A DNA stretch of 64,000 bases. It comes from Phycisphaeraceae bacterium. Lineage in GTDB: Bacteria > Planctomycetota > Phycisphaerae > Phycisphaerales > UBA1924. The DNA lies in assembly GCA_019636795.1 (NCBI GenBank), contig JAHBWW010000004.1, positions 1 to 64,000 of the forward strand, written 5' to 3'. This document shows positions 17,203 through 25,511 of this stretch, one piece after another. Position 1 is the stretch's first letter. Every line of letters begins with the position of its first letter. The position numbers were made by a program, and so were the translations under genes. Under the pieces are notes generated by a model, which made no database searches, had not been told where the DNA came from, and saw only the letters and a program-made list of their open reading frames with translations.

Positions 17203-18543
17203 CTACTTCTTCGCTGAGTTGGTGATCTGACTTGCCTCGGTCAGAGCGCCGCTCTGACTGCTCGCGGTTGCGGAGAAGCCCGGGCCGCTGCTGGAGGCGG
17301 AGGCGCTGGCCGAGCCACTGGACGAGCCCGACGACGAGAAGGACGAGGACCCGCTCGACTTCCCAGATGAGGCCGAGCCACTGCTGGAGCCCGATCCGGA
17401 GCCGGATGCGGACGCCGAGATGCCGCTGCCCGAGCCAGAGGAGGCGGCGGTGGCGGGCAGGTCGTTGTGGACCCAGACACCCTCAGCAAGCAGGGTGTTG
17501 GTGCCCGGGATGTGGATGGCCACGGTCCTCGTGGGCGCTTCCACCCGATCGACCCGTTCGACCGGCTCCTCATTGAACTGTTCGTCGACAAGGCGGTCGC
17601 CCGGCTGGACGAACTCGGCGGATGCGAAGCCCCACTCATCGCCTCGGCGGATGAGGATCGGGTGCTCGGGCGTGGCCTTGATGCGGCGGTTGATGACCAC
17701 GAAGCCCTGGTGCTCGCCCAGGGTCACGCTGGCGACGCGGGCCTCCGTGCGTTCGGCACCGTGCAGGCCGTGGTGCGAGAGCCAGTTGTACTGGGCGCGG
17801 TAGGGCACATCGACCTCGAGGCTGGGGACGCGGACGGAGGCGACCAGATCGCCGGGCTTGAGGTTCTCGATGGGCGTCACGCGGCCGTCGGCCAGACGGA
17901 CGAGGGTGCCGAAGAGCAGGCAGTTGCCGCTCGACCCGCCCCCGGAGGAGCCACCACCACCCGACGACCCACCGCCCCCGGACGAACCGCCTCCGCCACT
18001 GGAGCCACCGCCGCCAGAGGATCCGCCTCCGCCCGACGACCCGCCGCCTCCGGACGAGCCGCCACCGCCGGAGGAACCCCCGCCGCCCGAAGATCCGCCC
18101 CCGCTGGAGCCGCCGCCGCTCGACCCACCACCAGATGAGCCACCCGAGGAGCCCCCGGACGAACCGCCCGACGACTGCCCGCTGCTCAAGCCGGAACTGC
18201 CGCCCGACGAACTCGCGCTGCCGCTCGACTCGGTCGGTTGGCTGGAAGCGGTCTCGGTCGGCGTGCCGCTGCCCGACGGCGTGGTGCCGCTGTTGCTAGT
18301 GAACGCATCCGTCGTGTAGGTCGTCAGCGTGGGCGTACCGCCTGGCCCGGTGGTGTAGATCACGTCGCCGGTCGTCGAGTAACTCGACGGCTCGCTCGAC
18401 GGCATCGACGGCGATGACGACGGCGTCTCGCTGGGCGCGGAGCCAGAGCCCGACGAGTACTGGCTCGACCCGCCGCCCTGGGGCGGCGTGCCCGTCGCCC
18501 AGACGGGGATGTAGAGGTAGTAGCGCGTCGGGCCGTCGCTCAT
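17203..18543 (-). CDS. Gly/Ser-rich phage protein with a Hint (intein-like) domain
   Basis: A protein of 446 residues. After about 100 Ser/Thr/Pro-rich residues comes a (G)GGSS tract of roughly 90 residues, then a Hint domain. The Hint domain starts at Cys in NCLLFGTLVRLADGRV, has the usual IENLKPGDLV strand and an ATPEHPILI block, and ends at TLLAEGVWVHND. A second Ser/Gly tail of about 75 residues follows. The final HN with Asp next, instead of Cys/Ser/Thr, is typical of bacterial intein-like (BIL) domains, which cleave or ligate rather than splice cleanly. I chose the ATG at 18543, which overlaps the previous stop; the longer frame has no support. It is last in the structural operon, a usual place for adhesion or decoration proteins. 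Confidence 0.8.
   Translation of the reverse strand: MSDGPTRYYLYIPVWATGTPPQGGGSSQYSSGSGSAPSETPSSSPSMPSSEPSSYSTTGDVIYTTGPGGTPTLTTYTTDAFTSNSGTTPSGSGTPTETASSQPTESSGSASSSGGSSGLSSGQSSGGSSGGSSGGSSGGGSSGGGSSGGGSSGGGGSSGGGGSSGGGGSSGGGGSSGGGGSSGGGGSSGGGGSSGGGGSSGGGSSGNCLLFGTLVRLADGRVTPIENLKPGDLVASVRVPSLEVDVPYRAQYNWLSHHGLHGAERTEARVASVTLGEHQGFVVINRRIKATPEHPILIRRGDEWGFASAEFVQPGDRLVDEQFNEEPVERVDRVEAPTRTVAIHIPGTNTLLAEGVWVHNDLPATAASSGSGSGISASASGSGSGSSSGSASSGKSSGSSSFSSSGSSSGSASASASSSGPGFSATASSQSGALTEASQITNSAKK
17929..18180 (-). repeat. Tandem 15-18-bp repeats encoding (G)GGSS
   Basis: Degenerate tandem units coding Gly-Gly-Gly-Ser-Ser and Gly-Gly-Gly-Gly-Ser-Ser. Third positions vary between units, which suggests selection on the protein rather than a very recent expansion. 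Copy number may vary between strains by slippage, changing linker length in front of the Hint domain. Confidence 0.75.
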
Positions 18544-19451
18544 CGGGCGGCCTCCTTCGCGGGTGTCTTCTCGGGCGAGGGATTCGGCTCGTACCAGCCC
18601 TGCGAACTGACGCGCTTCGCGCATTCGGCGCTCGCAGCCGCCACCGCGTCCTCGTAGGTCATCGTCTCGAACGCCCGCAACTCGCTGCCCGGCGAGCAGT
18701 TGACCACGCGGAACTTGTGCTGGTCGAAGTGTGGCCGCAGGGCCTCGAAGCGCCGGGCCAGCGAGTCGTAGAGCACGTTGTTGTGTCGGATGGCGTCCTT
18801 GGAACGGTGCTCGTCGAAGGCGTAGCGCCGGTCCGGGGCCATCTTGAAGTCGCAGCCGAGCAGGTACACCGTCCCGAACCCCAGGTAGTGCAGCAGGCGC
18901 AGGGCCACCAGCATCACGCTCCGTTTGCCGACGATCCCGAGCGAATCAGCAGTCTTGCCGTCGTTGCCCCAGGGGATCGAGTCACCGGTCAGGAACCGCT
19001 CGTGGTCGAAGTGGTCGGCCCGGCGAAAGAACAGCAGCGAGGGCATCTGATGGACCTTGAAGGCGCTGTCGCGCATGGTCCCGTCCGGGTTCTGGATGCG
19101 CAGCCGCTTGGACCACATGCACGTCGGAACGATCTTGAGGATGCCCGGATCCTTCCAGCCGGTGTCGATGAACCGGCCCGGGTCGTCCACGCAGGTCCAC
19201 AGCGTCGGCCGGTGGATTGTCCACGAGTTGTTCACGCCCATGGTGACGATGCCGCGCCGATTGAGCAGCGAGAGATCGACCTGGTTGAGCGACGGGCCAG
19301 AGAGGATCAGGAACGCCGAGCGGCCGCGGTAGAACCGCGCGAGCGACACCGAGTCGAAGTCGGCGGTATACAAGCGCAGCCCGTCCCGGGCGGGCCGGCG
19401 TGATTTGAGCCCGTGTTGGAGCGCCGCGATGTCCGACTGGTTCTCGCGCAT
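18540..19451 (-). CDS. DUF115/MptE-like protein, possible sugar-phosphate or glycan enzyme
   Basis: A protein of 303 residues. The segment SAFLILSGPSLNQVDLSLL followed by GIVTMGVNNSW resembles the nucleotide-binding start of the 6-hydroxymethylpterin pyrophosphokinase MptE-like (DUF115) family, members of which are also found in flagellin glycosylation loci as Maf proteins. Later motifs include YLGFGTVYLLGCDF. The ATG at 19451 overlaps the methyltransferase stop (TGATG). Between tail genes and a surface-type protein, a role in modifying a virion or cell-surface molecule is plausible but not shown. Confidence 0.55.
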   Translation of the reverse strand: MRENQSDIAALQHGLKSRRPARDGLRLYTADFDSVSLARFYRGRSAFLILSGPSLNQVDLSLLNRRGIVTMGVNNSWTIHRPTLWTCVDDPGRFIDTGWKDPGILKIVPTCMWSKRLRIQNPDGTMRDSAFKVHQMPSLLFFRRADHFDHERFLTGDSIPWGNDGKTADSLGIVGKRSVMLVALRLLHYLGFGTVYLLGCDFKMAPDRRYAFDEHRSKDAIRHNNVLYDSLARRFEALRPHFDQHKFRVVNCSPGSELRAFETMTYEDAVAAASAECAKRVSSQGWYEPNPSPEKTPAKEAAR

Positions 19452-20011
19452 CAGCGGGTGAACCTCCCGATGATGTAGCGACTGCCCGCCCGGCGATCGG
19501 TCACCGCGCCCACGCGCCCGATGCGGTCGAGCCACCAGTTCATGGGCCGCACGGTCGGGTGCAGGTTCTCGCCCAGGGCGGTGATGCGGCTGGGACGCGT
19601 GCACACCGAGACGCAGAACCACCCGCGCGGCCGGGCGACGCGGCGCATCTCGGCCAGCACTGGGTTCACGTCCTCGGGCAACAGGTGCTCGAGCGCGTCG
19701 AAGCAGGTGACCACGTCGGCCACGCCTTCCACGAGCCCAGTCGCGTGCATGGGCTTGACGACATCAGCGTCGTCGAACGCGAAGTCCACGCCCAGCCCGT
19801 CGATGCCCAGCCGGCGCAGGTGCCGGATGAAGTCGTTGCGGCCGCAGCCGAAGTCGACGACGAAGCGAGGCTTCCACGCACGCACGATCGGGACCGCCTG
19901 GCGGCCGTGATTCGTCGAGCCGTACGCCGAGCCCGGCCGCGCGGCCAGATCGAGGTACTTGGCCCGCTCGTGGTCACGGCGCGTGTCGAGGTTGTTCGCG
20001 GTCGTGCTCAT
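19451..20011 (-). CDS. SAM-dependent class I methyltransferase
   Basis: A protein of 186 residues with a Rossmann motif I (VVDFGCGRNDFIRHLRRLG), an acidic residue closing strand 2 (LGVDFAFDDAD) and a post-I block VVTCFDALEHLLPED, as in small-molecule or sugar methyltransferases (Methyltransf_11 type). No target-recognition domain for DNA is present. The ATG at 20011 overlaps the upstream stop; the longer frame has no homology. With the DUF115-like gene after it, it forms a two-enzyme set at the end of the tail operon. Confidence 0.72.
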   Translation of the reverse strand: MSTTANNLDTRRDHERAKYLDLAARPGSAYGSTNHGRQAVPIVRAWKPRFVVDFGCGRNDFIRHLRRLGIDGLGVDFAFDDADVVKPMHATGLVEGVADVVTCFDALEHLLPEDVNPVLAEMRRVARPRGWFCVSVCTRPSRITALGENLHPTVRPMNWWLDRIGRVGAVTDRRAGSRYIIGRFTR

Positions 20012-21036
20012 GCCCCGCCCTCCACGAAGAGGTTGAACTTGCGGTCGCCGTCGGCGGGATCGGCCAGTTCCATCAGCGTCATCGCTTCGAAGACCCAGAC
20101 GGGCCGCCCCTTGCTGTTGCGCTCGCAGGTGAGCTGCACGCACACGCCCTCGGGGATGGGGACGAGCTTGGGCCGAAGCGACCGCGCGGGAGGACACTTG
20201 GGCAGCACGCCGGGCAGGTCGCACACGGGGCCAAGTCCCAGCAGTCCTTCGAAGCCCGAGCCCGGCTGGGTCGTGTTCATGTGGTGCGCTTCGAAGCGGT
20301 TGATCGCCAGTAGCGTGGGGTCTTCACCGCCACTGGGCAACTGCGACGACAGGCCGTCGGGCAGCGCCACGTAGCGGAGGTAGGTCTCGCTGCCGGGGTC
20401 GCCGTCGAGGCGGGCCTCCTGCCAAGGGTAGCGCCAGCGGTTGTGCTCGCTGGGGATCGGCTGGGCCGTGCCGAGGATCGCGGTCACGCGTCCCGACGAC
20501 GGCCGGCCCATCTCGATCACTGCCCACTTCTCGCCGACGCCCACTTCCTTCCACAGGATCGGGACGCCGCCCATGGGCGTGCTGGTGAGCACGGTCTCGT
20601 CGGGCGCGAGGTCGCAGGTGGTGTCGAGCTCGTTGTTGACGAACACCCGCGCGGGTGTCACGCCGGTGAGCACGCACCGCCCAAGTTCGCCCGCCTTGAT
20701 CGGCTGGGTTGCCAGCACGAACGCCATCGGGCTCGAGCCCTCGGTCGCGACCACGCCGGTCAGCGGCGTGCGGCTATGGAACGTCCGCTCCTGATCGTTC
20801 TCACCCGGCTCGACCAGCACGCCCGAGATCGCGAGCACGTCGTACGGCTCGATCGTCTGGTCCGAGTCGTTGCGCACGAGTACCAGTCCGCGCGGCATGG
20901 TGTCGGCCAGAGGCCCGCCGCCCCGGGTCTGTTCGCGCCGGCGCTCGGCCACGGCCGCATCGACGAAGGCGTTGTACGCCCGAGCGGGGATCACCAGCGG
21001 TTGACCGGATCGGACTTTGCGGAAGGCGTCAGCCAT
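20008..21036 (-). CDS. Phage structural protein of unknown function
   Basis: A protein of 342 residues, unknown family. It starts MADAFRKVRSGQPLVIPARAYNAFVDAA, a common opening for late proteins of planctomycete prophages, and continues with many short beta-type segments (VLVRNDSDQTIEPYDVLAISG; GVTPARVFVNNELDTTCDLA). It lies between the protein at 21040 and the methyltransferase, downstream of the tape measure gene, where distal tail or fibre proteins are normally encoded. No enzymatic motif was seen. Confidence 0.6.
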   Translation of the reverse strand: MADAFRKVRSGQPLVIPARAYNAFVDAAVAERRREQTRGGGPLADTMPRGLVLVRNDSDQTIEPYDVLAISGVLVEPGENDQERTFHSRTPLTGVVATEGSSPMAFVLATQPIKAGELGRCVLTGVTPARVFVNNELDTTCDLAPDETVLTSTPMGGVPILWKEVGVGEKWAVIEMGRPSSGRVTAILGTAQPIPSEHNRWRYPWQEARLDGDPGSETYLRYVALPDGLSSQLPSGGEDPTLLAINRFEAHHMNTTQPGSGFEGLLGLGPVCDLPGVLPKCPPARSLRPKLVPIPEGVCVQLTCERNSKGRPVWVFEAMTLMELADPADGDRKFNLFVEGGA

Positions 21037-21039
21037 GCA

Positions 21040-21849
21040 TCAGATCCCCAGCGCCGAGAAGTTGCCCTGGTCGTACACCCGCTCGACGTACGCCGCGACC
21101 GGGCGCTTCACGATCGCCTGCGAGCCCGCATCCTCCGCGTCGGCGTAGCGGACCCAGAGGTACTCCCAGCCCTTCTTGCTGATCCCGCTGATCGACCCGA
21201 CCGCGATCCCCGAGGCGTTGGGACTCGCCGCGAAGCGGAAGGTGATCTCCCAGTCGGAGTCCACGCCTGTGCCGCGACGCGAGCCGGACGCGCCCAGGAA
21301 CAGCACCTCGCCGGGCGCAAAGCCCTTCCACGAGCCGTTGTTGACCTTGCCGGTGAGGTTGAACAGCGTGCCTTTGTACGCCTGCGTGACCTGACTGGCC
21401 GGCAGGTAGTGCGTCTCGGAGAACTGGTAGACCGGGACGGTGATGTCCACGCCCTCGACGCCGTCACCCGTCACGCCGATCGCGCCCTTGAAGTCGGGCG
21501 CGGTCGTCCCCGATGCCGCGTGGCTGCTGATCGTCTGCTTGCTCTGGGTGATGTGCTGGGTGCCGCCGCCGGTGTCGAAGCTGAAGACGCTCTCGCCGGT
21601 CTGCGGGAACCCGCCGCCCTGGGCCTGCGCGTACCGGGCCGTCGCTTCCCACAGCTCGAAGCCCACCGGCTCGACCGACACCGTCTGCCGGGGCAGGCCG
21701 TCGTAGGTGGACGGGCTCTCGGCCTCGGCGGCGGACCGGGCCGCGAGGTCGTCGTTGGTGCCGCGCACGGTGTAGACGAGCCCCGCCGAAGGGTTGTCTC
21801 CCTTCGTGGACCGGCGGCTCTCGAACTTCTCCGTCACAGTGATCGGCAC
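21040..21849 (-). CDS. Phage tail-associated protein of unknown function
   Basis: A protein of 269 residues beginning MPITVTEKFESRRST. It is beta-rich, with a GGGTQHITQSKQTI stretch and the segment DWEITFRFAASPNAS. It follows the tape measure gene by about 30 bases and precedes the 342-residue protein, so a distal tail role is likely by position. No family name can be supported from the sequence alone. Confidence 0.6.
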   Translation of the reverse strand: MPITVTEKFESRRSTKGDNPSAGLVYTVRGTNDDLAARSAAEAESPSTYDGLPRQTVSVEPVGFELWEATARYAQAQGGGFPQTGESVFSFDTGGGTQHITQSKQTISSHAASGTTAPDFKGAIGVTGDGVEGVDITVPVYQFSETHYLPASQVTQAYKGTLFNLTGKVNNGSWKGFAPGEVLFLGASGSRRGTGVDSDWEITFRFAASPNASGIAVGSISGISKKGWEYLWVRYADAEDAGSQAIVKRPVAAYVERVYDQGNFSALGI

Positions 21850-21878
21850 GGGGTGTTGCTCCTACGCGAAGGTCCTGT

Positions 21879-23867
21879 TCATGCGAAAGTCAGGCCGCCA
21901 CTCATGGCGGCGTCGGCGAGTTGGCGGGTGTGCTTGGCGGTCTGCTCGGTAGCCTTGGCCGTCCGCTCGGCGACGGCGTCGTCGGAGGCCAGCCCCTGCA
22001 CGGCGCTGGCGTTGAAGGTGCCGCGCACCGAGATACCCTCGGCCACGAGGTCGCCGATGCCGCGCAGGCGGTCTTCGAACTCGGCCAGCAGGTTGCGCGG
22101 GCGGCTGTCGGGCTCGGCCTCGGCTTCCTCGCGACGCTTGCGGGCCTCTTCGATGGCGTCGTCGAGGCGCTTGCGGGCGGCTTCGAGCTCGCGCTGCGCA
22201 TCGGTGACCCGCTCATCGGTCTGGGCATCGAGCGCCTTCTGGGCCTCCTCGTACTGCTTGCCGATCTCCGACAGCGTGGTGTCGTTGAGCTCGCTGGATC
22301 GGTCGCGCTCGGACGATCGCCGGGCCTCGCGATCGGCCAGGGCCGCGCGGGTGCGGTCGTCGATCTCGCCCAGCCGCTGCTCGAGCTGCTCGTCCACAGC
22401 CTTCTTGGCCGCTTCGACGTCCAGCCCATCGTCGAACAGCCCCTGGATCTCCAGCATCCGCTTGGCGACGAACGACGAGGCCGACTCCCATGCCTTCTGG
22501 AACCCGCCCGTGAAGCGTGACCATGTCTTGGAGAGAAACGCCGTCGTCTCGATCCAGCCGACCTCGAGCGCGTGCAGCACGATCTGAGCGGCTGCGAGCG
22601 CGCCGTACCACATCGATTGGGCGGTCGAGACGAAGAACCGACGCGCCTCGAGCCACGCGGAGTTCAACGCCGCCACACCCTTCTGCCAGATGACCTTCAG
22701 CGACAGCCAGAGGATCTCGGCCGCGAGCGCGATGTCGCCGGCGGCGAGAGCGTCGGAGATGCCGCGGGTGACCTTGGACACCCAGTCGCGCAGGCGCGTG
22801 AACTGCTCCATGAGCCAAGCGAGCGCCTCGCCGCCCTTGCCTGAGGTGACCAGCAGCGTGCCGCCGAGCCCGACGACCGCCGCCACCACCAGCCCGATGG
22901 GCGAGAGCAGCGCGCCCAGGGCCGCGCCGACGATGCCCAGCGCTGTGCCGACGCCGGTGATGATGCTCGCAAGCAGGCCGAAGATCGCCGCGACACCCGC
23001 CACCAGCACGCCCAGCCCGATCAGGACCAGGCCCGCCAACGCCACCGCGGCGGCGATCTTGAGCGCCGAGACGACCACGGCCCGGTTCTGGCGGATCCAG
23101 TCCGATGCGCCGACGATGACCCGGGTGATGCGCTCGGCCAGGTCCTTGAGCACCGGCGCGAGCGCCGAGCCGATGACGAACACGCCCTGCTTGATGACCC
23201 GCCAGAGGATGTTGAGCGTGTCGTTGAGCTCCGCGGCGTCCTTGGCGGTCTGTGTCGAGACGGTCAGTCCCAGCCGACGGGCCTGCTCCTGAAGTTCCTC
23301 GATACCCGCGACCCCGCCCTCCATGAGCGGCAGGAGTTGCGAGCCCGCACGGCCGAAGATCTGCATCGCGATCGCGGCGCGTCGGCTGGGATCTTCAATC
23401 TGGCTGAGCCGCTCGGCGATGAGCTTGAACTGGGCCTCAGGGGAGAGCCCGTCGAGGTCGGCCATCGTCAGCCCAAGCGCCGCGAACGCGTCAGTCTGTG
23501 TGGAAAGCCCGCGTCCAAGGTCGTTGATCGACCGCTGCATGGACCGCACGCCCTTCTCGAAGGTCGCCAGGTCTGCACCCGACTGCTCGGCCGCGAAGCC
23601 GAGCTCGCTGAGCGATTCGACGCTCACGCCGGTGCGCTTGCTCATCTTGTCGAGCGTGTCGCCCATGGCCGTGAACACCTTGACCGTGCTCAGCAGCGAG
23701 GCGACCGCGCCAGCCCCGATCGCCGTCAGCCTGGTGCCGACGCTGCGGAGCCCGTCCCCAAACGCTTTGAGCTGTTTCTGGGCGCGCCGCAGCCCGGCCG
23801 ACAGCTTGTCGCTGACGCCCAGCTCGACGAAGGCACGTCCAGCTCGGATGCCTCGGGTGTCGGCCAT
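21879..23867 (-). CDS. Phage tail tape measure protein
   Basis: A protein of 662 residues. The N terminus (LGVSDKLSAGLRRAQKQLKAFGDGLR...TRLTAIGAG) and the block MGDTLDKMSKRTGVSVESLSELGFAAEQSG are the TP901-type tape measure core. Hydrophobic segments around residues 270-370 and long charged helices (EEAQKALDAQTDERVTDAQR) complete the picture. The protein sets tail length inside the tube and helps DNA entry. At 662 residues it predicts a tail of roughly 100 nm by the usual 1.5 Å per residue rule. It directly follows the opposite-strand GIY-YIG gene. Confidence 0.9.
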   Translation of the reverse strand: MADTRGIRAGRAFVELGVSDKLSAGLRRAQKQLKAFGDGLRSVGTRLTAIGAGAVASLLSTVKVFTAMGDTLDKMSKRTGVSVESLSELGFAAEQSGADLATFEKGVRSMQRSINDLGRGLSTQTDAFAALGLTMADLDGLSPEAQFKLIAERLSQIEDPSRRAAIAMQIFGRAGSQLLPLMEGGVAGIEELQEQARRLGLTVSTQTAKDAAELNDTLNILWRVIKQGVFVIGSALAPVLKDLAERITRVIVGASDWIRQNRAVVVSALKIAAAVALAGLVLIGLGVLVAGVAAIFGLLASIITGVGTALGIVGAALGALLSPIGLVVAAVVGLGGTLLVTSGKGGEALAWLMEQFTRLRDWVSKVTRGISDALAAGDIALAAEILWLSLKVIWQKGVAALNSAWLEARRFFVSTAQSMWYGALAAAQIVLHALEVGWIETTAFLSKTWSRFTGGFQKAWESASSFVAKRMLEIQGLFDDGLDVEAAKKAVDEQLEQRLGEIDDRTRAALADREARRSSERDRSSELNDTTLSEIGKQYEEAQKALDAQTDERVTDAQRELEAARKRLDDAIEEARKRREEAEAEPDSRPRNLLAEFEDRLRGIGDLVAEGISVRGTFNASAVQGLASDDAVAERTAKATEQTAKHTRQLADAAMSGGLTFA

Positions 23868-23896
23868 CAGATCCGACTCCCCCGTACACTGGCCGC

Positions 23897-24364
23897 ATGG
23901 ATGCGACCTTCAAGCAGCACATCGATGCGCTGCCCGATCTCATGGAGCAGTTGCTGTCGGCGACGCCCGCACGAGTTGCGCAAGTCACTGCGAGCATGCC
24001 CGCGTGCGGGGTGTACCTGCTCTCGGAGGGACCAACGCATCTCTACGTCGGTCGATCGAACCGACTTCGATCGCGGATGCGAGATCACGGGAACGCCTCG
24101 TCGGCGCACACCAAGTCCGCCTTCGCGTTCCGCCTGGCTCGTGAGGCGACCGGACGAGTGAAGGCCTCCTACAAACCGGAAGGATCTCGGAAGCAACTGA
24201 TGCAGGACCCGGTATTTTCTGCTGCCTTCGTCGCAGCGAAGGAACGCATTTCGCAGATGGATGTGCGGTGTATCGAGGTTGCCGATCCCGTCCGGCAGGC
24301 GCTTCTTGAGATGTACGCAGCCTTGGCCTTGAAGACGCCGTACAACGCGTTCGAGAATCATTGA
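23897..24364 (+). CDS. GIY-YIG endonuclease-domain protein inserted in the tail operon
   Basis: A protein of 155 residues on the opposite strand to all its neighbours, with 29 bases to the tape measure start and five to the gp10-like stop. Residues 38-65 carry the GIY-YIG signature GVYLLSEGPTHLYVGRSNRL followed by SRMRDHG, with a catalytic-type Arg and Tyr; a Glu further on (ALLEMYAA) fits the metal site. No DNA-binding domain of homing enzymes is evident. It may be a selfish or cargo gene of the phage, or a nuclease against competitors. Confidence 0.75.
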   Translation: MDATFKQHIDALPDLMEQLLSATPARVAQVTASMPACGVYLLSEGPTHLYVGRSNRLRSRMRDHGNASSAHTKSAFAFRLAREATGRVKASYKPEGSRKQLMQDPVFSAAFVAAKERISQMDVRCIEVADPVRQALLEMYAALALKTPYNAFENH

Positions 24365-24369
24365 ACCGC

Positions 24370-24801
24370 TCATGACCCCCTCCGCACGCTGTTGCGCCAC
24401 AGCACCGGCAGCTTCGGCCGCTCGCGCTCAAGCGCCGGGGCCATGTAGGGTCGGGCGGCGATCTTGACCTTCCGGCTCTGCAGCCGACCGCGCTGGCGTG
24501 AGACAACGACGGTTGCGCCGCCATGCTCGAGCGCTCGCGGCGCAACGCTCTTCTTGAAGCCCACCGGTCCGACCACCACGCTGTCGGACCTGCGGTCGTA
24601 GCCGAACAGGATCAGCCGCCGCAGCGAGCCTTCGTGCGAGTGCGGTGGCTTGCCGGGCGGGGCCGTGCCCTTGCGCTTGCGGATGCTGGTCCGGGCGGCG
24701 GTGCGGATGAACGCGCCGCCCTTGCTCAGCACGCGGCGCGTGGCGGCGTCCACCGACCGTTTCACCGCGGGCCGGTCGAAGAACACGTCCTTGATCCGCA
24801 T
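24370..24801 (-). CDS. HK97 gp10-like tail completion/neck protein
   Basis: A protein of 143 residues. A basic N-terminal helix (AVKRSVDAATRRVLSKGGAF), the loop APPGKPPHSHEG and a C-terminal ARPYMAPALERERPKL match the HK97 gp10/minor tail family, whose members end with ARPF(M)xPAL. I chose the ATG at 24801 (MRIKDVFF); the longer frame upstream overlaps the lipoprotein gene and has no similarity. The family normally joins head and tail, so its position after the tail chaperone genes is slightly unusual. Confidence 0.65.
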   Translation of the reverse strand: MRIKDVFFDRPAVKRSVDAATRRVLSKGGAFIRTAARTSIRKRKGTAPPGKPPHSHEGSLRRLILFGYDRRSDSVVVGPVGFKKSVAPRALEHGGATVVVSRQRGRLQSRKVKIAARPYMAPALERERPKLPVLWRNSVRRGS

Positions 24802-24806
24802 GGTGA

Positions 24807-25271
24807 TCACGCGGGCGATCCTCCGCTTGGCACTACGCGGCCCTCCTTCAGCCCCTTGTTGAACGACGCCTCCTTCTCCTTGCGCAGTCGCCCGGCACCG
24901 ATGAACAGCCCCGCCAAGCCGGTTAGCGCCGGCAGGGCCGGACCCGCGATGGGCACGCCCGCGAGCGTGGGGCCGAAGTCGTCGAGGGCCGAGAGGGTGA
25001 TCTGCCCCAGGAGTCCGCGGATCTCGCCGCCGCGTTCGATCGACGCCTTCCACTGGGCCCCGACCCGCTGGGTGTCCTCGAACCAGGCCCGGTACTCGGC
25101 CTCGGCCTCGTTGAGCGTGGTGGTGCGCGGCAGGCCGCGTGTCTGCTGGATGCCACTCGGCGTCTTGACCTTGACGACGTCGCCCAGGTCAAAGCCCGCG
25201 CACGCGCCGAGCCCGAGCGAGAGCATCACCACGCCGAAGCCGAAGGCCAGATGCTTGGGATCAATCTTCAC
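24807..25271 (-). CDS. Phage-encoded lipoprotein/membrane protein
   Basis: A protein of 154 residues with signal FGFGVVMLSLGLGAC, a standard lipobox, then a charged middle (NEAEAEYRAWFEDTQRVGAQWKA is cut here to its start, NEAEAEYRAW) and a second hydrophobic stretch (VPIAGPALPALTGLAGLFIG). It overlaps the small tail gene by 11 bases. A phage lipoprotein in the late operon could act in superinfection exclusion or as an outer spanin-like lysis protein. With no lysin seen nearby, neither can be chosen. Confidence 0.6.
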   Translation of the reverse strand: MKIDPKHLAFGFGVVMLSLGLGACAGFDLGDVVKVKTPSGIQQTRGLPRTTTLNEAEAEYRAWFEDTQRVGAQWKASIERGGEIRGLLGQITLSALDDFGPTLAGVPIAGPALPALTGLAGLFIGAGRLRKEKEASFNKGLKEGRVVPSGGSPA

Positions 25272-25491
25272 GTGTGCCTCCTTGCTGCTTCTGGTTCCTG
25301 ATGAACACGTCTTTGAGCACCGACACGGGGGCCGGGATGACCTGCGTTCGCTTGTCAGCGGCCCGGGCGAACGGGTCGAAGTCGCCGGGCCGGAACGGGC
25401 GGGTCTTCTTGGGATTGCGCTGGGTGTTGGCCACCAGCGCCATGACGGAACTCGTTCGGCTCCACTCGTCGCGCTGCCGGGCCTCGGCCAT
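25261..25491 (-). CDS. Tail assembly chaperone, second frame (GT extension)
   Basis: A 76-residue stretch from an internal ATG, but the frame is open far upstream. Bases 25492-25570 translate to a Trp-rich lead (WRLVWQCAGILGIDPAPLTL), typical of phage tail-chaperone extensions and continuing into RELVAMAEARQRDEW. I found no ATG, GTG or TTG in this frame back to about 25680 and no ribosome site before the internal ATG. Expression therefore probably needs a -1 frameshift from the gene at 25512-26030, as with lambda G/GT. The product helps load the tape measure protein. Confidence 0.65.
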   Translation of the reverse strand: MAEARQRDEWSRTSSVMALVANTQRNPKKTRPFRPGDFDPFARAADKRTQVIPAPVSVLKDVFIRNQKQQGGTRED

Positions 25492-25511
25492 CGCGACCAG
25501 CTCGCGCAGCG

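Noticed and set aside
17929-18180. Repeats considered as a CRISPR array
   Set aside because: Units are contiguous, without spacers, and code for a regular peptide.
17858-18319. Plus-strand proline-rich frame over the Gly/Ser tract
   Set aside because: It is the complement of the (G)GGSS repeats, so it reads Pro-rich repeats automatically. The minus strand has the Hint domain in frame with them.
20443-22587. 714-codon plus-strand open frame
   Set aside because: Antisense to the phage proteins at 20008, 21040 and 21879; no family pattern, composition of a shadow.
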